Origin: Maribacter sp044594925
GTDB taxonomy: Bacteria; Bacteroidota; Bacteroidia; Flavobacteriales; Flavobacteriaceae
NCBI RefSeq assembly: GCF_044594925.1
Contig: NZ_CP138991.1
Span: 124,001-188,000 of the forward strand
DNA: 64,000 nucleotides
Direction of reading: 5' to 3'
The stretch's first letter is position 1. Each line of letters opens with the position of its first letter. Made by a program: the position numbers and the translations under genes. The notes beneath the pieces were generated by a model. It was not told the origin of the DNA, ran no database searches, and worked only from the letters and a program-made list of their open reading frames with translations. Of the stretch, positions 23,343-32,175 are shown in pieces.

Positions 23343-24107
23343 TTAGAATTTTCTTTTTTCTAGCCAAGCGTCCAGAATGGTATTGAATTCGATAGGGTGC
23401 TCCATCATGGGTGCGTGGCCACATTCCTTTATCCAGTAAAGTTCGGAGTCCGGTAGTAGCTCATGAAACTCTTTTGCCACTTTTGGTGGCGTAACAGCAT
23501 CGTTTTCTCCCCAAATAATACAGGTGGGTGTTTGCATATTTGGCAAATCCTTGCTCATATTATGCCGTATGGCACTTTTCGCGATAGCCAATGTTTTTAC
23601 CAGTTTCATGCGGTCGTTGACAGTTTCGAATACCTCGTCCACAATTTCCTTCGTAGCAACGGCCGGGTCGTAAAAAACATCCTGTGCTTTCTTCTTTATG
23701 AATTCGTAGTCACCTCGTTTAGGATAACCATCTCCCATGGCACTTTCGTAAAGTCCGGAACTTCCTGTGATGACCAAAGCTTTTACCATTTCTGGGAATA
23801 GTTTGGTATGCAAGAGTCCAATATGTCCGCCGAGAGAGTTACCTAGAAGTATAACGTCCTTTAATCCTTTGTACTCTATGAACCGCTCAAGATATTTCGC
23901 AAAGTTTTTTACGTTCGTCTTGATCATCGGCATATCGTAGATGGGTAGTTCGGGAACCAATACTTTATAGCCTTTTTTGGGGAAATAGTCGGTAACACCG
24001 TGAAAATTACTCAACCCGCCCATTAAACCATGTAGGATAATGATCGGGGTTCCTTCGCCCTTCTCAATATACCTGAACTTTCCGTCCTTAATAATTTCGT
24101 CTTCCAT
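23343..24107 (-). CDS. Alpha/beta-fold hydrolase
   Basis: A 254-residue hydrolase. The oxyanion-hole segment is HGLMGG, the nucleophile elbow GNSLGG (catalytic Ser), the acid in WGENDAVTPP and the His in CGHAPMMEHP, a complete triad. The start at 24107 (MEDEIIKDG) is preferred to ATGs at 24143 and 24158 because a consensus promoter (-7 at 24131-24138) lies between them and would leave the upstream ATGs outside the transcript. The protein resembles the uncharacterised flavobacterial hydrolase commonly found beside engB and mraZ; the substrate is unknown. Confidence 0.85.
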   Translation of the reverse strand: MEDEIIKDGKFRYIEKGEGTPIIILHGLMGGLSNFHGVTDYFPKKGYKVLVPELPIYDMPMIKTNVKNFAKYLERFIEYKGLKDVILLGNSLGGHIGLLHTKLFPEMVKALVITGSSGLYESAMGDGYPKRGDYEFIKKKAQDVFYDPAVATKEIVDEVFETVNDRMKLVKTLAIAKSAIRHNMSKDLPNMQTPTCIIWGENDAVTPPKVAKEFHELLPDSELYWIKECGHAPMMEHPIEFNTILDAWLEKRKF

Positions 24108-24130
24108 CCAGAATGGTACTGCTATTTGCG

Positions 24131-24158
24131 CAAATATAGGCATTTCAATACAATACAA
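24131..24158 (-). promoter_or_regulatory. Promoter of the hydrolase-engB unit
   Basis: On the minus strand, TTG (24158-24156), 17 bases, then TATATTTG (24138-24131). This is a full match to the Bacteroidota pattern TTG-N17-TAnnTTTG. It decides the start of the hydrolase gene at 24107. Confidence 0.65.
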
Positions 24159-24295
24159 TAATAGGGCTTTATCTTCTAAAACAAAGCTTTTTCTTCATGG
24201 ACGTATAAGTTAGGATTTAAGTGGAGTGGGGTATTTTATGGTGCAATTAATGAGTTCGGGTCTGAAATTTATCAAAAAATGCTTATTTTATTAAC

Positions 24296-24324
24296 AAAGT
24301 GGCTTTTTGTGGTAAAATGTGGTA
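24296..24324 (+). promoter_or_regulatory. Candidate MraZ operator: three GTGG boxes at 10-bp spacing
   Basis: GTGG occurs at 24299, 24309 and 24319, exactly one helical turn apart, beginning AAAGTGG. MraZ is known to bind direct repeats containing GTGG/TGGG ahead of its own gene (AAAGTG-type boxes with 10-bp period). The site lies 45-70 bases upstream of mraZ, so autoregulation of the dcw operon is likely. Confidence 0.65.
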
Positions 24325-24334
24325 ATAATATTTA

Positions 24335-24342
24335 TATATTTG
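24335..24342 (+). promoter_or_regulatory. Candidate -7 element of the dcw operon
   Basis: TATATTTG matches TAnnTTTG exactly, 25 bases ahead of the mraZ start and just downstream of the GTGG boxes. A bound MraZ multimer would therefore lie across the -33 region. No good -33 TTG at normal spacing is seen. Confidence 0.55.
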
Positions 24343-24367
24343 AGTTATATAATAAAGACCAACAATT

Positions 24368-24841
24368 TTGGAAATCTATTTTTCAGGCGTTTTCAACTGC
24401 AAAGCCGATGCTAAAGGAAGGGTAATGTTACCTGTTTCCTTAAGGAATCAGATGGCGCCTATGCTTAATGATGGCTTCTTTATTAAGAAATCTTACTACG
24501 ATGAATGTCTGGAATTTTATCCGGCCGAAGTTTGGAAAGCTGAGGTGAAAAAACTCAACGAACGTTTAGGGGATAGTAGAAAGGATAGGGATTTTAAAAG
24601 AAAATTCACTGCGGGTTTACGCAAAGTGGAGATTGATGCCACCGGAAGGTTGTTGATACCAAAGGATGTCATTGGTTTGGTGGATATTAAGAAAGAGGTG
24701 ACGCTTTCGCCCATGGATAATCATTTGGAAATATGGGATAAGGCAACCTATGATGGGGAGGTAGATTCTACGGCGGATGATAGGGAGCAATTGGCATATG
24801 ACGTAAAATATGCTGAAAAACCCGGAGGTGATGTATCATAA
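24368..24841 (+). CDS. mraZ: Transcriptional regulator MraZ
   Basis: First gene of the division and cell-wall cluster. The 157-residue protein has two SpoVT/AbrB-like MraZ domains: residues about 5-50 (FNCKADAKGRVMLPVSLRNQ) and about 80-125 (RKVEIDATGRLLIPKDVIGL), each with the D-A-x-G-R-x-x-x-P motif. MraZ forms ring-shaped multimers that bind repeats at its own promoter and, in Escherichia coli, repress the operon. The start codon is TTG, since no ATG fits the family N-terminus. The end overlaps rsmH by 11 bases, indicating translational coupling. Confidence 0.93.
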   Translation: MEIYFSGVFNCKADAKGRVMLPVSLRNQMAPMLNDGFFIKKSYYDECLEFYPAEVWKAEVKKLNERLGDSRKDRDFKRKFTAGLRKVEIDATGRLLIPKDVIGLVDIKKEVTLSPMDNHLEIWDKATYDGEVDSTADDREQLAYDVKYAEKPGGDVS

Positions 24842-25724
24842 TGCGGTACTGCTAAAGCAGTCTGTGGATGGTCTGGAGATAAAGGAAAACGGGGTGTATG
24901 TTGATGTGACTTTTGGTGGTGGCGGTCATTCCAAAGAGATATTGAAAAGATTGGGCGAAGAAGGAAGGTTGTTCGCTTTTGACCAAGATGAAGACGCGCA
25001 GTCTAATAGTTTAGGTGATAAAAGATTTGTTTTGATTGGTGAGAATTTCAGGTACATCACTCAATTTTTAAAGTTCTATGGCATTCGGAAAGTAGACGGA
25101 ATCTTGGCAGATTTTGGAGTTTCGTCCCATCAGTTTGATAAGGCGGAACGTGGATTTTCAACACGTTTTAATGCGGAGTTGGATATGCGTATGAGCAAAC
25201 GCAACAAGTTGTCCGCTCATGATGTGGTCAACTCCTATAGCTATGATAATTTACGTGATGTGTTGTTCACATACGGGGATTTGCGTAATGCAAACGCCAT
25301 GGCGAAAGTAATTATAGACAGCAGGTCGTTCGCAGAAATCAATACGACAGAGGAGTTAAAAACGGTGCTTAAATCATTTTTACCAGAACACAAAAAGCAT
25401 AAGATTTTGGCTCAAATCTATCAAGCGATACGTATTGAGGTGAATCAGGAAATAGCGGTCATTAAAGAGTTTTTGAATCAAGTTCCCGGTCTTTTGGAAA
25501 AAGGAGGAAGATTAAGCGTCATAAGTTATCACTCTTTAGAAGACCGTTTGGTAAAACGATTTATTAGAGCGGGACAGTTTGAAGGGGAGCCGGAGAAGGA
25601 TTTTTATGGAAACATAGATGTTCCCTTAAAGAAAGTGGGTCCATTGATCGTTCCGTCAAAAGAAGAAATAAAAAATAACAACAGGGCAAGAAGTGCAAAG
25701 CTCAGAATAGCGGAGCGAATTTAA
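24831..25724 (+). CDS. rsmH: 16S rRNA m4C1402 methyltransferase RsmH (MraW)
   Basis: Methylates N4 of C1402 in 16S rRNA, at the ribosomal P site. The start at 24831 gives the family N-terminus MYHNAVLLKQSVDGL and 297 residues; an earlier in-frame ATG at 24810 would add seven residues inside mraZ. The AdoMet-binding segment VDVTFGGGGHSKEIL follows, and DFGVSSHQFDKAERGFS and SYHSLEDRLVKRF are the family signatures. The gene lies in its usual place between mraZ and ftsL. Confidence 0.95.
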   Translation: MYHNAVLLKQSVDGLEIKENGVYVDVTFGGGGHSKEILKRLGEEGRLFAFDQDEDAQSNSLGDKRFVLIGENFRYITQFLKFYGIRKVDGILADFGVSSHQFDKAERGFSTRFNAELDMRMSKRNKLSAHDVVNSYSYDNLRDVLFTYGDLRNANAMAKVIIDSRSFAEINTTEELKTVLKSFLPEHKKHKILAQIYQAIRIEVNQEIAVIKEFLNQVPGLLEKGGRLSVISYHSLEDRLVKRFIRAGQFEGEPEKDFYGNIDVPLKKVGPLIVPSKEEIKNNNRARSAKLRIAERI

Positions 25725-25817
25725 AACTGCTTCTCCTGAAAGTGACGGGCAATAGGCTTGTAAAAGAATAGAAAGAATAAAACTTTTAGCGAACACAGTA
25801 AGAAAAGAATAGTACAA

Positions 25818-26147
25818 ATGGTTAAGAAAGGAATACTGGACATTTTAAAGGGTAAGTTTTTAGTAAGCGGAGATGCTCCTAAGAATTGGCTGTTTATCAT
25901 TTTCGCTTCTTTTTTGGCAGCGGTAATGATCAGCAGCTCGCATAGTGCGGATAAGAAGGTACACCGAATTGCGGCATTGAATGAGGAGGTAAAGGAATTG
26001 AAAAACGAATTTGTAGATGCACGTTCGGATTTACAGCAATTGAAGTTAGAGTCGACCATTACCAGTACGGTAGCCGATAAAGGTTTGTTTCCTTCGGAAA
26101 CACCGCCACAAAAAATTAGGGTCAAATCATTAAAGGATTCGGAATAA
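25818..26147 (+). CDS. ftsL: FtsL-like division protein
   Basis: A 109-residue bitopic protein: a short cytoplasmic N-terminus, one membrane span (about 24-41, LFIIFASFLAAVMISSS) and a periplasmic coiled coil (AALNEEVKELKNEFVDARSD, extending to about residue 85). The primary sequence is poorly conserved, but size, topology and place between rsmH and ftsI identify it as FtsL, which with FtsB and FtsQ activates septal peptidoglycan synthesis. Bacteroidota versions are often mislabelled as methyltransferases because of this neighbourhood. The 90 bases after rsmH hold no other gene. Confidence 0.8.
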   Translation: MVKKGILDILKGKFLVSGDAPKNWLFIIFASFLAAVMISSSHSADKKVHRIAALNEEVKELKNEFVDARSDLQQLKLESTITSTVADKGLFPSETPPQKIRVKSLKDSE

Positions 26148-26149
26148 AA

Positions 26150-28156
26150 ATGCCAGCAACGGATAAAAGCATATTAACCAGGTTGTATTTTGTGGCAGGA
26201 GGGCTTGTGCTCTTCGCTGCTGCTGTGCTGTTTAAATTGGTATCCATACAAGTTGTAGATGGTCAAAAATATATAGCGCTTGCGGAAACCAGAACTACCA
26301 AGCTATTTACGATAGCGCCTAATCGCGGTAATCTATATTCGGATGATGGTAGTCTTTTGGCAACCTCCGTTTCTAAATACACCATACGTTTTGACGCCGT
26401 TACGGTAAGTGATGAAGATTTTAAGGAGCATGTAAAGCCTCTCTCCGATGAATTGGGGAAGCTTTTCGGAAAAACATCTTCACATTATCAGCAGGTGCTA
26501 CGTAAGGCCAAGCATAATAAAAACAGGTATGCGCTTATCGCTAGAAATTTGGATTATTCGGAATATATGGCGGTTAAGAGCTTTCCACTATTTAATAAAG
26601 GAGCTTTTAAAGGCGGACTCATTATTGAGCAAAAATCCAAAAGAGAGCATCCGTTAGGTAAAATCGCGGAGCGTAGTGTTGGTTATGAGCGTGTAGACGA
26701 AAATGGGTATCGCACCCGTGTGGGTATGGAAGGTGCTTTTAGTGAATACCTAAGCGGTGTTGCCGGTAAAAGATGGAAGCAGAAGATTGCTAAAAATCAA
26801 TGGAAACCAACAGGTACGGATAATATTATAGAGCCAAAAGACGGTTATGATGTCTATTCTACCATTGATATTAATATCCAAGATATAGCGCACCATGCCT
26901 TGTTGGGGCAATTGGAAAAGTACAAAGCGGACCACGGAACGGTTATAGTAATGGAAACCCAAACCGGTGAGGTAAAAGCAATTTCTAATTTAGGTCAGAC
27001 AAAAGAGGGTAAATATTACGAGCGTTTAAACTATGCTATTGGAGAGTCTCACGAGCCCGGTTCTACATTTAAATTAATGAATTTGGTAGCCGCACTAGAG
27101 GATAAGGTGGTGGATACCAGTACGGTTATAAATACTGAAAAAGGGTCTTGGAAAATTTACAGACATCGGGTAAGGGATACGAAGCGTGGAGGTCATGGAA
27201 AACTTTCTATTGCCGAAGCATTTGAAGTTTCCTCTAATGTGGCGTTCGCTAAAATGATTCATAATGGATATAAAGAAGACCCGGAAAAATATGTGAATAG
27301 GTTAATGAGTATGGGAATTCATAAGGAATTGGGACTTCCCGTAAAGGGAGAGGGTACTCCAGTGTTGCGCTATCCAGGGGATAAAGGGTGGTCCGGTCTA
27401 TCCCTGGCACAAATGGCCTACGGTTATGAAGTGTCCTTAACGCCATTGCAAACCTTGGCTTTTTACAATGCCATTGCCAATAATGGAGAGCTTATAAAGC
27501 CTAGACTTCTTAAAGAGGTAAAAGAATGGAACAAGACTATTGAGAAGTTTGATAAGGAGGTATTGAATCCGGCTATCTGCTCACAGGAAACAGTGCGTAA
27601 AGTACAGCAAATTCTAAAAAATGTAGTGGCTAAGGAACACGGTACGGGCCATGGAATGTACTCCTCCAATTTCTCTATGGCAGGTAAAACAGGAACTACG
27701 CAGACAAATTATGTGTCAAAGGACAAAGATAAATACGAGTATATCTCCTCTTTTGCAGGATACTTCCCTGCGGATAATCCAAAGTACTCCTGCATTGTAG
27801 TAATACATAAGCCAGATAAAAGCGTAGGATATTATGGGGCGGATGTTTCGGGTCCCGTCTTTAAATCTGTAGCGCAGAAGGTGTATGCAACATCCCCGCT
27901 AATTGATGAGGTTGATGTTAAGGGAGCCTTGGATGTAAACTTGGATAAAGCATATCAAAGCTACTACGCTAACGTTCAAAAGGAATATAATGAAATGCCC
28001 AATCTAAAAGGAATGTGCGGTATGGATGCAGTTTCTATACTAGAAAACCTGGGTATTAAAGTAGAGGTCATTGGTAATGGAATAGTGCGGCATCAATCTA
28101 TTTCTAAGGGAACGGATATTAAAAAAGTTAAAAAAATTGTGTTGCAACTTTCATGA
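26150..28156 (+). CDS. ftsI: Septal peptidoglycan transpeptidase FtsI (PBP3) with PASTA domain
   Basis: Cross-links peptidoglycan at the division septum together with FtsW. The 668-residue protein has an N-terminal membrane anchor (about 12-32), a pedestal/dimerisation domain (with the RGNLYSDDG-like N-box near 59), and a transpeptidase domain with the active-site S305-T-F-K308, S361-S-N363 and K513-T-G515. A PASTA-like domain closes the C-terminus (EMPNLKGMCGMDAVSILENL). The last four bases overlap murE. Confidence 0.95.
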   Translation: MPATDKSILTRLYFVAGGLVLFAAAVLFKLVSIQVVDGQKYIALAETRTTKLFTIAPNRGNLYSDDGSLLATSVSKYTIRFDAVTVSDEDFKEHVKPLSDELGKLFGKTSSHYQQVLRKAKHNKNRYALIARNLDYSEYMAVKSFPLFNKGAFKGGLIIEQKSKREHPLGKIAERSVGYERVDENGYRTRVGMEGAFSEYLSGVAGKRWKQKIAKNQWKPTGTDNIIEPKDGYDVYSTIDINIQDIAHHALLGQLEKYKADHGTVIVMETQTGEVKAISNLGQTKEGKYYERLNYAIGESHEPGSTFKLMNLVAALEDKVVDTSTVINTEKGSWKIYRHRVRDTKRGGHGKLSIAEAFEVSSNVAFAKMIHNGYKEDPEKYVNRLMSMGIHKELGLPVKGEGTPVLRYPGDKGWSGLSLAQMAYGYEVSLTPLQTLAFYNAIANNGELIKPRLLKEVKEWNKTIEKFDKEVLNPAICSQETVRKVQQILKNVVAKEHGTGHGMYSSNFSMAGKTGTTQTNYVSKDKDKYEYISSFAGYFPADNPKYSCIVVIHKPDKSVGYYGADVSGPVFKSVAQKVYATSPLIDEVDVKGALDVNLDKAYQSYYANVQKEYNEMPNLKGMCGMDAVSILENLGIKVEVIGNGIVRHQSISKGTDIKKVKKIVLQLS

Positions 28157-29616
28157 AGTTACTAAAAGACATATTATTTGGAGTTAGCCTTACAGCGGTC
28201 AGTGGCACTACTAATTGTAGTGTCAATGCCGTCTGTTTTGATTCGCGCAAGGTTCAAATGGATGATGTCTTTGTAGCTATTAAAGGAACCATAACTGATG
28301 GGCACAAGTATATTAGAAAAGCGATAGATTTAGGGGCTAAAGCTATTATCTGTGAATCGCTCCCTGATGATTTGGTCAATGAAGTAACCTATGTGGAAGT
28401 AGATAACGGGAACAAGGCTTTGGCCATTATGGCTTCCAATTACTACGATAATCCTTCTAAAAACTTAAAGTTAATAGGGGTTACCGGTACCAACGGTAAA
28501 ACAACAGTTACCAGCTTGTTGTATCAATTATTTAAAAAAGCAGGGTACAAGGTGGGGTTGCTATCCACCATAAAAATAATGGTAGACGATACCGAGTATA
28601 ACACAAGTCATACAACTCCGGATGCATTGACGATAAACCATCATCTTCATCTCATGAACAACGCGGGGGTGGAGTTTTGTTTTATGGAGGTGAGTTCCCA
28701 CGGAATCCATCAGAAAAGAACCGAAGGTCTGGTTTTTGAGGGTGCTATTTTCACGAATCTATCCCACGACCATTTAGATTATCATAAAACTTTTGCAGAG
28801 TATAGGGATACGAAGAAATTACTCTTTGATAACCTGCCTAAGAAAGCATTTGCCTTAACCAATATTGACGATAAAAATGGTTTGGTGATGCTACAGAATA
28901 CACAGGCCAAAAAACAGACCTACGCTTTAAAGAATTACGCGGACTACAGAGCTCAAATTTTAGAGAATCAGTTTGATGGGCAGTTGCTAAAGGTTAATGA
29001 TAATGAACTTTGGACCAAACTCATTGGTCATTTTAACGCTTATAATATTTTGGCGATTTATGCCACGGCGGATTTATTGGGTCTGGAAAAGTTGGAAACA
29101 CTACGCTTGTTAAGTGAGTTGGACAATGTAGACGGACGCTTTCAATATTATATATCAAAAAATAAAATTACGGCTATAGTTGATTATGCCCATACGCCGG
29201 ATGCTTTAAAAAATGTGCTTGATACAATCAACACATTGAGGACTGGAAATGAAAACGTCATCACCGTTGTGGGGTGTGGTGGCGACAGAGACAGATCTAA
29301 GCGTCCGGTAATGGGCAATATCGCTTCCGAGATGAGCAATAAAATCATCTTTACGTCAGATAATCCAAGAACCGAGTCTCCGCAAGCGATTATTTCGGAG
29401 ATGGAGGCGGGAGTGGAGCCACAGAACACTAAAAAAATACTTTCCATAGAGAATAGGGAGCAGGCCATAAAAACCGCTTGCCAGCTTGCTGTGGATAATG
29501 ATATTATCCTTGTTGCTGGCAAAGGGCATGAAACCTATCAGGAGACCAACGGCGAGCGTATAGATTTTGATGATTTTAAAATGGTAAAAGAAGTTCTAAA
29601 AAGCCTAGAGAAATAA
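28153..29616 (+). CDS. murE: UDP-MurNAc-L-Ala-D-Glu:meso-diaminopimelate ligase
   Basis: Adds the third amino acid to the peptidoglycan precursor in the cytoplasm. The 487-residue Mur ligase has the ATP P-loop TGTNGKTT (111-118), the central-domain YAHTPD (345-350) and the DNPR motif (403-406), which indicates meso-diaminopimelate rather than lysine as substrate. It overlaps ftsI by four bases and is followed closely by mraY, fitting one polycistronic message. Confidence 0.95.
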   Translation: MKLLKDILFGVSLTAVSGTTNCSVNAVCFDSRKVQMDDVFVAIKGTITDGHKYIRKAIDLGAKAIICESLPDDLVNEVTYVEVDNGNKALAIMASNYYDNPSKNLKLIGVTGTNGKTTVTSLLYQLFKKAGYKVGLLSTIKIMVDDTEYNTSHTTPDALTINHHLHLMNNAGVEFCFMEVSSHGIHQKRTEGLVFEGAIFTNLSHDHLDYHKTFAEYRDTKKLLFDNLPKKAFALTNIDDKNGLVMLQNTQAKKQTYALKNYADYRAQILENQFDGQLLKVNDNELWTKLIGHFNAYNILAIYATADLLGLEKLETLRLLSELDNVDGRFQYYISKNKITAIVDYAHTPDALKNVLDTINTLRTGNENVITVVGCGGDRDRSKRPVMGNIASEMSNKIIFTSDNPRTESPQAIISEMEAGVEPQNTKKILSIENREQAIKTACQLAVDNDIILVAGKGHETYQETNGERIDFDDFKMVKEVLKSLEK

Positions 29617-29619
29617 TAT

Positions 29620-30840
29620 ATGTTAACCTATTTGTTCGAATATTTAGAAAAACAATACCAACTGCCTGGGGCTAGCCTCTTTCAGTTCAGTACGTTTCGT
29701 GCGGCAATGGCCATATTGTTTTCACTAATTATCGCTACGGCCTTTGGTAAGCGTATTATTCTTTTTTTACAGCGAAAACAAGTAGGGGAGACCATAAGGG
29801 ACTTAGGGTTAGAAGGGCAACAGCAAAAAGCGGGTACCCCAACTATGGGCGGTGTCATTATCATTATGGCTACGTTGATACCGGTCTTGTTATTCGCTAG
29901 GCTCGAAAATATCTATATCATTCTTTTGATTTTTACCATGTTATGGATGGGAGTTATTGGGTTTATAGATGATTACATTAAAGTTTTTAAGAAAAACAAA
30001 GAGGGTTTAAAAGGCAGGTTTAAAGTGCTGGGTCAGTTGGTGCTTGGTTTAATCGTAGGTGCGGTACTATATTTTCATCCCGAGGTAACCATGAGAGAGC
30101 ACAGTAAAACTATGATTACGGCACAATACACCGTAGAGGAAGTGAGAGGTGAAGAAGTGAAATCTACCATGACAACAGTGCCTTTCTTTAAGAACAACGA
30201 GTTCGACTATACTAATTTTATTGGATGGGCCGGCGATGGGGCAAAGGATTATGCTTGGCTGGTTTTTATTCCAATTATCATATTAATAGTGACTGCGGTT
30301 TCAAATGGGGCAAACCTTACCGATGGTATTGATGGTTTAGCTGCCGGTACTTCGGCGATTATTGTATTTACACTGGGTGTGTTTGCACTCGTATCGGGTA
30401 ATATTATTTTTTCCGATTATCTGGATATTATGTATATCCCTAGGGTAGGAGAGCTATTAATATTTATAACCGCATTCGTAGGGGCATTGGTCGGATTTCT
30501 TTGGTATAACACTTTTCCTGCTCAAGTATTTATGGGGGATACAGGGAGTCTTACTATTGGTGGAGTTATCGCTGTCATTGCCATTATCGTGCGTAAGGAG
30601 CTACTGATTCCATTATTATGCGGAATTTTCTTTGCAGAGTCGCTATCGGTAATGCTTCAGGTAGGCTATTTTAAGTATACCAAGAAGAAATTGGGTGAGG
30701 GTAAAAGAATTTTTTTAATGTCTCCATTACACCATCACTATCAAAAGAAAGGATATCATGAGAGTAAAATTGTAACCCGATTTTGGATTGTGGGAATTAT
30801 GTTGGCCATTGTTACCATTGTGACTCTAAAAGTGCGCTAA
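29620..30840 (+). CDS. mraY: Phospho-MurNAc-pentapeptide translocase MraY
   Basis: Transfers phospho-MurNAc-pentapeptide to undecaprenyl phosphate, forming lipid I at the inner membrane. The 406-residue protein has about ten membrane segments. Signatures are PTMGGVIII, FIDDYIKVFKKNKEGLKGRF (with the catalytic DD pair), NLTDGIDGLAAG and MGDTGSL, and the HHHYQKKG histidine box. It is longer than enterobacterial MraY (about 360) because of an insertion around residues 155-200, common in Bacteroidota. The stop codon directly precedes murD. Confidence 0.96.
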   Translation: MLTYLFEYLEKQYQLPGASLFQFSTFRAAMAILFSLIIATAFGKRIILFLQRKQVGETIRDLGLEGQQQKAGTPTMGGVIIIMATLIPVLLFARLENIYIILLIFTMLWMGVIGFIDDYIKVFKKNKEGLKGRFKVLGQLVLGLIVGAVLYFHPEVTMREHSKTMITAQYTVEEVRGEEVKSTMTTVPFFKNNEFDYTNFIGWAGDGAKDYAWLVFIPIIILIVTAVSNGANLTDGIDGLAAGTSAIIVFTLGVFALVSGNIIFSDYLDIMYIPRVGELLIFITAFVGALVGFLWYNTFPAQVFMGDTGSLTIGGVIAVIAIIVRKELLIPLLCGIFFAESLSVMLQVGYFKYTKKKLGEGKRIFLMSPLHHHYQKKGYHESKIVTRFWIVGIMLAIVTIVTLKVR

Positions 30841-32175
30841 ATGAAATTTTTGGTGATTCTTGGTGGTGGAGAAAGTGGTGTTGGTACGGCGATTTTAGGT
30901 AAGAAAAAAGGTTTTAAGGTTTTTGTTTCCGATAAAGGAAAAATTAAGGCGAAATATAAAAACGTTCTTGAACATTTTGAAATTGATTGGGAAGAAGAGC
31001 AGCATAGCGAGGCGCTTATTCTAAAGGCAGATGTAGTCATGAAAAGTCCAGGTATCCCAGATAGTGCGCCCTTAGTAATAGAATTGGCGCAAAATCGTAT
31101 TCCGGTTATTTCCGAGATAGAGTTTGCAACACATTATACCGATGCGAAAATTATTGGAATTACAGGAAGTAATGGCAAAACCACCACAACCATGTTAACC
31201 AACCATCTTTTAAAAGGTGGGGATTTACATGTGGGCATGGCAGGAAACATCGGTGATAGTTATGCAAAGATGGTGGCGGAAAATGACTTTGATTATTACG
31301 TACTGGAAATAAGCAGTTTTCAACTAGACGGTGTAGTAGCCTTTAGACCACATATTGCAGTAATAACCAATATAACGCCAGACCATTTAGACCGGTATGA
31401 ATATAAGTTTGAAAATTATATCGCCTCTAAATTCAGGATAGCCAAAAATCAAACAAAGGACGATTATCTCATTTATGACGCGGATGACGAGGTAATCGTA
31501 AACTGGTTGAACAACAACCCGATCAAATCAAAACTAATTCCTTTTTCTCTTGAGGAATCATTGGAAGAGGGCGCATTTTTAGAAAACGAACAGATAAGAA
31601 TAACAACAGATACTGACACTATAACGATTATGACAGACGCATTAGCACTGGAAGGACAGCACAATTTAAAAAACTCCATGGCGGCAGCTACAATTGCCAA
31701 ATTGGTCGGGATTCGTAAGGAAACCATACGGGAATGTATCTCTAATTTTCAGGGAGCGCCGCATAGACTGGAGAAGGTGCTTAAAATTCATCATGTGCAG
31801 TACATCAATGATTCCAAGGCTACTAATGTGAATGCCACGTATTACGCGCTAGATAGCATGAAAACACCTACAGTTTGGATTGTAGGGGGTGTAGACAAAG
31901 GCAATGAGTATAAGGAGTTGATGCCGCTTGTACGAGAAAAAGTCAAGGCAATTATCTGTTTGGGTATGGATAACGAAAAGATAAAGGAGACTTTTAACAA
32001 TGTAGTTGATCTGGTTGTGGAGACCTATGCAATGGAAGAGGCGGTAAAAGTTGCGTACAAAATTGCTGAAAGAGGTGATAGTGTTTTACTCTCTCCGGCA
32101 TGTGCCAGTTTTGATTTATTTGAGAATTACGAGGACAGGGGAAATCAGTTTAAGAATTGTATAAAAAATCTATAG
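30841..32175 (+). CDS. murD: UDP-MurNAc-L-alanine:D-glutamate ligase
   Basis: Adds D-glutamate to UDP-MurNAc-L-Ala in the cytoplasm. The 444-residue Mur ligase has an N-terminal nucleotide-like fold (VILGGGESGVGTAILGKKKG, the usual G-x-G-x-S-G pattern), the P-loop ITGSNGKTTTTM (about 104-115) and NITPDHLDRY. The start abuts the mraY stop with no spacer, and the stop is followed at once by the GTG of ftsW, so ribosomes probably continue without release. Confidence 0.95.
   Translation: MKFLVILGGGESGVGTAILGKKKGFKVFVSDKGKIKAKYKNVLEHFEIDWEEEQHSEALILKADVVMKSPGIPDSAPLVIELAQNRIPVISEIEFATHYTDAKIIGITGSNGKTTTTMLTNHLLKGGDLHVGMAGNIGDSYAKMVAENDFDYYVLEISSFQLDGVVAFRPHIAVITNITPDHLDRYEYKFENYIASKFRIAKNQTKDDYLIYDADDEVIVNWLNNNPIKSKLIPFSLEESLEEGAFLENEQIRITTDTDTITIMTDALALEGQHNLKNSMAAATIAKLVGIRKETIRECISNFQGAPHRLEKVLKIHHVQYINDSKATNVNATYYALDSMKTPTVWIVGGVDKGNEYKELMPLVREKVKAIICLGMDNEKIKETFNNVVDLVVETYAMEEAVKVAYKIAERGDSVLLSPACASFDLFENYEDRGNQFKNCIKNL

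Noticed and set aside
24108..24158. Earlier ATGs for the alpha/beta hydrolase
   Set aside because: A consensus promoter occupies this stretch, so the ATGs would lie at or upstream of the transcription start.
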